Of a DNA stretch of 64,000 nt, positions 58,669 to 64,000 are shown piece after piece. Positions within the stretch are counted from its first letter, which is position 1. Each line of letters opens with the position of its first letter. This DNA is from Halobellus sp. Atlit-31R. GTDB taxonomy: Archaea; Halobacteriota; Halobacteria; Halobacteriales; Haloferacaceae. A program made the translations under genes and the position numbers. The stretch spans positions 62,001-126,000 of the forward strand of contig QPLR01000007.1 in assembly GCA_003665935.1 (NCBI GenBank), read 5' to 3'. The notes beneath the pieces are model-generated. The model ran no database searches, was not told the origin of the DNA, and saw only the letters and a list, made by a program, of their open reading frames with translations.

Positions 58669-59859
58669 ATGCTCGAACTAGACGGGACAGCGGGCGGCGG
58701 ACAGCTCGTCCGCACGGCGCTGACGCTGTCGGCGCTCGACGGCCGACCCTTTCGGATGGAGGACGTGCGCGCCACTCGGCCGTCACCCGGCCTGAAGCCG
58801 CAGCATCTCGCCTGCGTCGACCTCATCGCGGACGTCGCGAACGCCGACGTGTCGGGCGCGGAGGTCGGCTCCGAGACGCTCACCTTCGAGCCGGGGACCG
58901 GCGACGGACCGCTCGTCGCTTCCGAGGCCGCCGGCTCGGGGGCGGGTGAAACCGACGCCCCCCGCGAGTTCGCGGTCGACGTCGGCACGGCCGGGAGCGT
59001 CACGCTCGTCGCCGACGCGCTCCTGCCGCTCGCGGCGCGTACCGACGCGCCCGTCCGGGCGACGATCGGTGGCGGAACCGACGTCAAGTGGTCGCCCCCG
59101 GCGGACTACCTCCGCCACGTGAAACTCCCGCTGCTGCGGGCGTGCGGTCTCGACGCGACGGCCGAGCTAGGCCGCCGCGGCTTCTACCCCGCCGGCGGCG
59201 GCGAGATCGACGTTGAGGTCCGTCCCTCGGATCTGTCCCCGATCGTGCTGCCGGCGCGACGCGCGGCGGCGGACGCGCCGGATGCGGGCGTCGACCGCTA
59301 CGTGGTTCGCGCAGTCGCCTCCGAGGACCTCGAAGACGCCGCGGTCGCCGACCGGATGGCCGAAACTGCGGTGTCGGAACTGAGCGGGCTCGGTATCGGC
59401 GGCGACGAGGCGACCGACAGCGACGTGACGGCACAGCCGACCGTGACCGCGGAGGCGACGTACGTCGAGTCGAAGTCGCCGGGCGCGGTCGTCACTGTCG
59501 CCGTCGAGTCCGACCCCGTCCGCTCGTCCGAGCACGCGACGGGCGATCGCCCGACGCCGCTCCGCCCGCGGGCCGGCTTCGGAGCGTACGGCGAGCGCGG
59601 CGTGCCCGCCGAGGAAGTCGCCGAAGAGGCCGTCGACGCCGTCGCGGCGTGGCGCGAGACCGACGCACCGATCGACGCACGGCTCGGCGATCAGCTGGTC
59701 GTGTGGCTCGCGATCGCCGGCGGTCGCGTGCGGGTCCCTCGGGTGACGGATCACGTCCGAACGAACGTCGATCTCGTCGGCGCGTTCGGCTACGACGTCT
59801 CGATCCGAACCGACGGCGACGGGCCGGCGGCGACGCTGGTGGCGTCGCCGTCGACCTGA
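58669..59859 (+). CDS. rtcA: RNA 3'-terminal phosphate cyclase
   Basis: 396 residues, about 55 longer than typical. The start LDGTAGGGQLVRTALTLSAL, the block GLKPQHLACV, YPAGGGEI and the nucleophilic His362 in VTDHVRTNV match RtcA. The enzyme makes 2',3'-cyclic phosphate ends on RNA with ATP. Extra length comes from acidic low-complexity inserts (GSGAGETDAPR region and ATDSDVTAQP region). It follows the stress protein gene after 11 bases, but the partner RtcB is not in the window. Confidence 0.9.
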   Translation: MLELDGTAGGGQLVRTALTLSALDGRPFRMEDVRATRPSPGLKPQHLACVDLIADVANADVSGAEVGSETLTFEPGTGDGPLVASEAAGSGAGETDAPREFAVDVGTAGSVTLVADALLPLAARTDAPVRATIGGGTDVKWSPPADYLRHVKLPLLRACGLDATAELGRRGFYPAGGGEIDVEVRPSDLSPIVLPARRAAADAPDAGVDRYVVRAVASEDLEDAAVADRMAETAVSELSGLGIGGDEATDSDVTAQPTVTAEATYVESKSPGAVVTVAVESDPVRSSEHATGDRPTPLRPRAGFGAYGERGVPAEEVAEEAVDAVAAWRETDAPIDARLGDQLVVWLAIAGGRVRVPRVTDHVRTNVDLVGAFGYDVSIRTDGDGPAATLVASPST

Positions 59860-59883
59860 GCCTCGAAAAACCGCCCGGCCGTC

Positions 59884-61713
59884 TCAGGGGGCGTAGTAGT
59901 ACTCGCCCTGCCTCTTCTGCTTGCGATCGAGCTGGGAGTCCGGCTTGTTGATGCGGGGCCGCTGGGTCCGCTCGTCGCGCCGGAACGTGATGTCGAGATC
60001 CGCGAGGAAGTCGTTCATCCCGTCACGCATCTCCTGCGGCGTGGCGGCGTGGCCGTACTCGGAGGGCTCGCCGTCGAAGACCATCAGCCGGTCCGCCAGC
60101 AGGTCGATCATGTAGATGTCGTGGTCGATGACGAGCACCGTCTCGTCGTGGTTCTCCGCGTACCGACGGATCGCCGTCGTCGCCTGCACGCGCTGTTCGA
60201 CGTCGAGGTGGGCCGACGGCTCGTCCATCACGTAGAGGTCGGCGTCCTCGGAGAGACACGCGGCGATGGCGACGCGCTGGCGCTCCCCGCCGGAGAGGTC
60301 GTCGAGGTTGCGCTCCATAATCCGCTCCAACTGGAGCGGGTTCGCCACCTCGGTCTTCCAGTAGGAGGTCCCGAAGTCGTCGGTGATCGACGAGAGGAAG
60401 GCGTCGACCCGCATCGGCCGGTCGATCTCGATGTACTGCGGCTTGTAGGAGATGTCGAGCCGGAAGTCGAGGTCGCCCTCGTCGGGTTCGAGCGCGCCCG
60501 TGAACAGCTTCGCGAGCGTGGACTTCCCGATCCCGTTCGGCCCGACGACGCCCAGCACCTCGGACTCGTAGATCGTCCCGGCGTCGACGTCGAGGGAGAA
60601 CTCGCCCTCGCCGTAGGACTTCCGAAGTTCGGGGTACTCGATCAGCGGCGTCGACTTCGACGTCTCCCGCGGGGCGTGCTCGTGGAACTCGATCTCGCCG
60701 GGACGGATCCGCATATTCTCGTTCGAGAGATAGCCCGTGAGATACTCGTTGATGCCGTTGCGGACCGATTTCGGGTCCGTGATCACACCGAAGGCTCCGG
60801 GCTCACCGTAGGCGACGTGCAGCGAGTCCGCGAGCAGATCCAAGATCGCGAGGTCGTGTTCGACCGCGAGCACCGCGCGATCTTCCTCCTCGGCGAGTTC
60901 GCGGATGAGCCGCGCCGCGGTGACGCGCTGGCCGATGTCCAGGTACGGCGAGACCTCGTCGAGGAAGTAGAAGTCGCGGTCGCGGGCGAGCGTCGCGGCG
61001 AGCGCGACGCGCTGGAGCTCCCCGCCGGAGAGCGTGTCGAGCGGCTGGTCGACGACGGGACGGATGCCCAGCCGGTCGACGTAGTCGTCGAGCGCGCCGC
61101 GTTCGTCCGTCGATTCGAGCAGCTCGATCGTCGTGCCGTCGAACTGCTTGGGGATCTGGTCGACGTACTGCGGCTTGCGCGCGATCGTGACGTCGCCGCC
61201 CTGCACCCGTTCGATGTACGTCTGCAGTTCGGTCCCGCGGAAGCGGTCGAGGACCGTCTCCCAGTCCGGCTCGACGTCGTGTGCGCCGAGGTTGGGGACC
61301 ATCTCGCCGGCGAGCGCCCGAACGGCGGTCGTCTTCCCGATCCCGTTGGGACCGAGGATACCCGTCACCGTCCCGGACTCCGGCACGGGGAGCCCGTAGA
61401 GCGCGAAGGCGTTCTCGCCGTAGCGGTGGACGGGATCTTGCTCTAACTCCGTCGGGAGATTGATGATCTCGATCGCGTCGAACGGGCACTTCTCGACGCA
61501 GATCCCGCAGGTCTCGCCGAGACAGACCTCCTCGGAGATGCGGATCTGGTCCGGATCGCCGTCGTAGGGTTCGTCTTCCTCGTAGTACTCCCCGCGCGTG
61601 ACGATGCACTCTTTGCCGGTGCGGTTCGGCGGGCAGTAGTTCGCGCACTCGTAACTGCAGCGGTCGGGTTGGCACCGATCGAGGTCGACGACCGCGATGC
61701 TGTCGTCCGCCAT
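59884..61713 (-). CDS. Ribosome recycling ATPase RLI (ABCE1)
   Basis: 609 residues. The N-terminal region holds eight cysteines for two 4Fe-4S clusters (DRCQPDRCSYECANYCPP and CLGETCGICVEKCPF). Two ATPase domains follow, with Walker A GPNGIGKTT and GPNGIGKST and signatures LSGGELQRVALAATL and LSGGERQRVAIAACL. It splits ribosomal subunits after termination. The arrangement is complete and normal in length. The EMC6-like gene lies three bases upstream, so the pair is probably co-transcribed. Confidence 0.95.
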   Translation of the reverse strand: MADDSIAVVDLDRCQPDRCSYECANYCPPNRTGKECIVTRGEYYEEDEPYDGDPDQIRISEEVCLGETCGICVEKCPFDAIEIINLPTELEQDPVHRYGENAFALYGLPVPESGTVTGILGPNGIGKTTAVRALAGEMVPNLGAHDVEPDWETVLDRFRGTELQTYIERVQGGDVTIARKPQYVDQIPKQFDGTTIELLESTDERGALDDYVDRLGIRPVVDQPLDTLSGGELQRVALAATLARDRDFYFLDEVSPYLDIGQRVTAARLIRELAEEEDRAVLAVEHDLAILDLLADSLHVAYGEPGAFGVITDPKSVRNGINEYLTGYLSNENMRIRPGEIEFHEHAPRETSKSTPLIEYPELRKSYGEGEFSLDVDAGTIYESEVLGVVGPNGIGKSTLAKLFTGALEPDEGDLDFRLDISYKPQYIEIDRPMRVDAFLSSITDDFGTSYWKTEVANPLQLERIMERNLDDLSGGERQRVAIAACLSEDADLYVMDEPSAHLDVEQRVQATTAIRRYAENHDETVLVIDHDIYMIDLLADRLMVFDGEPSEYGHAATPQEMRDGMNDFLADLDITFRRDERTQRPRINKPDSQLDRKQKRQGEYYYAP

Positions 61714-61716
61714 CGG

Positions 61717-62031
61717 TTACAGGCCGACGCTCTCCGTCAGCAGGACGCCGAAGGTGATGAACCACAGCGTGAACGTCATGAACGCCACGTAGAGGTAGTC
61801 TTTCGCCCCGAACTCGGAGATGTCGACGCCGACGACGCGCAGGATCGGAAACTGCGCGAGGATGAGCGCCCCGACGATGAGAACCGACTGCTGGCTCGCC
61901 GCGGCGGCGACGTCGGTCCCGACGAACCTGGCAGACGCCAGCGCGGCGGCGACGCCGGCGAGACAGGCGAGCGTGGTGACCGTGACCCCCCGAAGGTGGT
62001 CGGAGAGTCCGCTCTGCGTTTCCGTAGCCAT
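61717..62031 (-). CDS. EMC6-like membrane protein
   Basis: 104 residues from the ATG at 62031. Three hydrophobic helices are visible (about residues 17-37, 48-64 and 80-100). LRVVGVDISEFGAKDYLYVAFMTFTLWFITFGVLL resembles the archaeal family related to EMC6, the ER membrane complex subunit. Its role may be in membrane-protein insertion. The stop codon ends three bases before the RLI start, which hints at a link with ribosome function. Confidence 0.8.
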   Translation of the reverse strand: MATETQSGLSDHLRGVTVTTLACLAGVAAALASARFVGTDVAAAASQQSVLIVGALILAQFPILRVVGVDISEFGAKDYLYVAFMTFTLWFITFGVLLTESVGL

Positions 62032-62294
62032 ACCTACGCCTCCGACACCCGGCATCAAAAGCCGTTCGTTCCCGCAACGCGGGACTCGGCGCTCTCCCCC
62101 GCGCCCCTCGACGGCCCGCTGGCGGCCGGTACTGTCGGTCGAATGCGACCGTTTCGAAGTCGTTAAGAACGCCACGGCGGAAGGTTCGGCAACTCGCTGG
62201 TCGAACGGGACGCCAGCGGGCACCCGAGAGATCGGGACGAAATGTGGGTCGGCGTCGAACGCCGCCCGAATCGAAAGCGCCCGTGGTGAAACAG

Positions 62295-62885
62295 ATGGCA
62301 CGAAGCTTCTACTCTCACATCAAGGACGCGTGGAAACAGCCCGGCGACGGTAAGCTCGCCGAACTGCAGTGGCAGCGAAAGCAGGAGTGGCGCGACCAGG
62401 GCGCGATCGTTCGGATCGACCGCCCGACGCGCCTCGACAAGGCCCGCGAACTCGGCTACAAGGCCAAGCAGGGCATCGTCGTCGCTCGCGTCTCCGTCCG
62501 CAAGGGCGGCGCTCGCAAGCAGCGCTTCACCGCCGGCCGCCGCAGCAAGCGCCAGGGCGTCAACCGCATCGGTCGCCGCAAGAGCATCCAGCGCATCGCC
62601 GAGGAACGCGCGGCGCGGAAGTACCCGAACCTCCGCACGCTCGCCTCCTACTGGGTCGGCGAAGACGGCTCCCAGAAGTGGCACGAAGTGATCCTCGTCG
62701 ATCCCGAGCACGCCGCGATCCAGAACGACGACGATCTCAACTGGATCTGCAGCGACGACCACAAGGGCCGCGCCTTCCGCGGTCTGACGAACGCCGGACG
62801 CGACAACCGCGGCCTCCAGAACCGCGGCAAGGGCACAGAGCACACGCGCCCGAGCATCTCCGGCGACCGACGCCGCGGCAAGTAA
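62295..62885 (+). CDS. Ribosomal protein L15e
   Basis: 196 residues from the ATG at 62295; an upstream in-frame ATG at 62244 would add 17 residues not found in the family. The start MARSFYSHIKDAWKQPGDGKLAEL, the middle RVSVRKGGARKQRF and the RRKSIQRIAEERAARKYPNLR segment define L15e. It is a large-subunit protein. It has a high Lys/Arg content, unlike the acidic neighbours. Confidence 0.95.
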   Translation: MARSFYSHIKDAWKQPGDGKLAELQWQRKQEWRDQGAIVRIDRPTRLDKARELGYKAKQGIVVARVSVRKGGARKQRFTAGRRSKRQGVNRIGRRKSIQRIAEERAARKYPNLRTLASYWVGEDGSQKWHEVILVDPEHAAIQNDDDLNWICSDDHKGRAFRGLTNAGRDNRGLQNRGKGTEHTRPSISGDRRRGK

Positions 62886-63043
62886 CGCCGCATCGGGCCC
62901 GCCCCGGCCCACTCGATCGACATCCCCGAAATTTTCGCTGCACGACGCTCCGAGCGTCTCGCTTCGGTCTCTCCGTCGTTGCCGGCGGGACCGTGGGCTC
63001 TGTGGCTCTCTCCAGCGCGGTGGGAACGACCTGCACGTTTTTT

Positions 63044-63057
63044 CCGGATCGATCCGG
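63044..63057. promoter_or_regulatory. 14-base perfect palindrome before a small zinc-ribbon gene
   Basis: CCGGATCGATCCGG, directly after a run of six or seven T at 63038-63043. It ends 12 bases before the ATG at 63070. It may be an operator, or with the T-run part of a terminator for the L15e transcript. Confidence 0.4.
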
Positions 63058-63069
63058 GATCGGACGGGT

Positions 63070-63180
63070 ATGGAAGCCGAGTGTCCGAAGTGTCGCTCGA
63101 CTGATATCGAATCGGACGAGAACGGTCTGCAGATCTGTCAGAACTGCGGCCTTCGCTGGCAGGCGTCGGACGCCAGCTGA
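63070..63180 (+). CDS. Small CPxCG-type zinc-ribbon protein
   Basis: 36 residues, ATG 63070 to TGA 63178-63180. Two Cys pairs, Cys5-Cys8 (CPKC) and Cys23-Cys26 (CQNC), are separated by an acidic stretch with ESDENGLQ. The layout resembles small haloarchaeal zinc-finger proteins, many of which have been tied to stress or cell-surface phenotypes by genetics. No partner is evident. The product is too short for usual gene calling. Confidence 0.75.
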   Translation: MEAECPKCRSTDIESDENGLQICQNCGLRWQASDAS

Positions 63181-63211
63181 CCGCGTCGGCGGCCGAGTGA
63201 GGCTCGCAGGC

Positions 63212-63601
63212 TCAGAACGGCGTGTCGGACGAGCCGGGGCCCTCGTCGACGCTTGTCGACGCCGCGTCGCCCGCCCCGCTTCCGCCGTCGGCGACCGGCC
63301 CGTCCCACTCTTCGAACCCACCGCGCAGACTGGAGACGTCGGCCTCGAGATGCTGATCCAGCAGCGCTGCGACGCGCTGTGAGCTCTTGCCGACGTAACA
63401 GGAGACGACGACCGCCTCGGCCTGCGCCCACTCGGCGTCGAGCGTCGCTGTCGAGAGTTGAGCGGGCTGGACGTTGACCGCGCCCTCGATGTGGCCGGCG
63501 GCGTACGACGACGGGTCTCTGATGTCGACGACCGTCAGGTCCGCGTCGGTCCCCTCGTCGAGTTGCGCTTTCAGTTCGGCGGGTGTCGTCGTCGCTACCA
63601 T
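63212..63601 (-). CDS. Rhodanese-like sulfurtransferase
   Basis: 129 residues from the ATG at 63601. A single rhodanese domain: TVVDIRDPSSYAAGHIEGAVNV, and the active loop VVSCYVGKSS with the sulfur-carrying Cys68. The loop has the CxxGxxS form used by sulfur-transfer rhodaneses. A C-terminal Gly/Ser/Asp-rich tail of about 25 residues is not conserved. It may donate sulfur in cofactor or tRNA thiolation. Confidence 0.9.
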   Translation of the reverse strand: MVATTTPAELKAQLDEGTDADLTVVDIRDPSSYAAGHIEGAVNVQPAQLSTATLDAEWAQAEAVVVSCYVGKSSQRVAALLDQHLEADVSSLRGGFEEWDGPVADGGSGAGDAASTSVDEGPGSSDTPF

Positions 63602-63701
63602 ACGCTTTCCTCGGACGCGGCGTGCAAACGCCCTTCGGTCTGCCGGTCGCGGCGACCGCATCGCGCCCGCACTCGCGGTTCCGCTGGCGCCCTGCTCGCG
63701 C

Positions 63702-64000
63702 TCACACCCGCGGGTCGCGGTCGGCCCCCGGGTACTCGCCTCCGACGACCTCCCGATACAGACTTCGGGGATCGAAAAGCGTCGCGAACGCCTGCGGATG
63801 GCGGGCGCTCACCGTCAGTCGACTACCGAGCGTCGCTCCCGCTCGCGCCGAGAGCAGCTGGTCGTCGTAGGAGAGCAGGTGCATCGCGCCGCCGCGGTAG
63901 GCCGTCGCGAGGGCGGGATGATCTCCGGCGGGCTGTCCGACGCGTTCACACCACGCGTCGACGCGTTCGCGCCAGTCGGTCGCCAACGACGGCGTCGCGA
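63702..64000 (-). CDS. Haloarchaeal conserved protein, 5' part outside window
   Basis: About 99 codons of the C-terminal part are present; the frame stays open to the window edge. Visible segments are ATDWRERVDAWCERVG, HPALATAYRGGAMHLLSYDDQLLSARAG and FDPRSLYREVVGGEYPG. The strand-helix arrangement around LLSYDDQL resembles the C-terminal half of PIN-like domains, but the key acidic residues cannot be placed without the N-terminus. I associate it loosely with DUF7384. Function unknown. Confidence 0.6.
   Translation of the reverse strand, partial: ATPSLATDWRERVDAWCERVGQPAGDHPALATAYRGGAMHLLSYDDQLLSARAGATLGSRLTVSARHPQAFATLFDPRSLYREVVGGEYPGADRDPRV

Overview
This window is chromosomal DNA from a halophilic archaeon of the class Halobacteria. 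The evidence is the very high G+C content, the strongly acidic proteins with Asp/Glu-rich linkers, Tat-type and lipobox signal peptides, TATA-like boxes about 26 bases before many start codons (leaderless genes), archaeal ribosomal proteins L40e and L15e, an RLI/ABCE1 ATPase, a Sec61-beta/SecG subunit, an archaeal RNase P RNA, archaemetzincin, and many protein families that I know only from haloarchaea (DUF5806, DUF5786, Hvo_1808 family, HalX response regulators). I cannot name the genus from the sequence alone. About 75 genes are packed tightly, mostly housekeeping and core haloarchaeal genes. There is no provirus, no CRISPR array and no intact insertion sequence.

Layout. 1-5.2 kb: universal stress proteins, an acetyltransferase, a winged-helix/zinc regulator, and a DUF5806 protein abutting a beta-CASP ribonuclease-like enzyme. 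5.2-13.4 kb: two exported HExxH lipoproteins, the RNase P RNA gene, an AMMECR1 protein, nicotinate phosphoribosyltransferase, a thioesterase and an M23-fold protein. 13.5-20.1 kb: dihydroorotase, a nitrilase-family hydrolase, a CoA-disulfide-reductase-like flavoprotein, tRNA-Lys and a three-PAS histidine kinase. 20.1-26 kb: a DUF7119-like protein, a tnpB remnant, two overlapping tiny genes, ferredoxin-type nitrite/sulfite reductase and an SLC13 permease. 26-30.3 kb: a copper-homeostasis cassette (SHOCT membrane protein, CopZ-like chaperone, AsnC/TRASH metal sensor, CopA ATPase). 30.4-39.8 kb: acyltransferase, tRNA-Gly, HalX regulator, a complete Liv-type ABC importer, aldehyde dehydrogenase and an SDR. 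39.9-50.2 kb: NAD synthetase, a degenerate M24 protein, a UvrD-type helicase, two metallopeptidases, PdxT, SecG, thioredoxin and L40e. 50.4-54.7 kb: DUF99, uracil-DNA glycosylase and the PhnCDE phosphonate importer. 54.9-64 kb: HisH, prephenate dehydratase, Hsp20, archaemetzincin, a stress protein, RtcA, RLI with an EMC6-like protein, L15e, a tiny zinc-ribbon protein and a rhodanese.

Functional links. Most metabolic genes are scattered single members of pathways (NAD: pncB-type and nadE; pyrimidines: pyrC; histidine: hisH; phenylalanine: pheA; vitamin B6: pdxT). The clearest functional units are the copper cassette, the two ABC importers and the RLI/EMC6 pair. In the copper cassette a TTCGAA-centred element recurs upstream of three genes, and a separate leader block is shared by the SHOCT gene and copA.

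The most unusual non-coding signals are short tandem repeats next to gene ends (23-, 26-, 27-, 11- and 15-base units), an in-frame duplication across the hsp20 stop codon, a 22-base copy of the tRNA-Gly 3' end 121 bases downstream of the gene, and an IS200/IS605-type hairpin inside a decayed tnpB 3' end.
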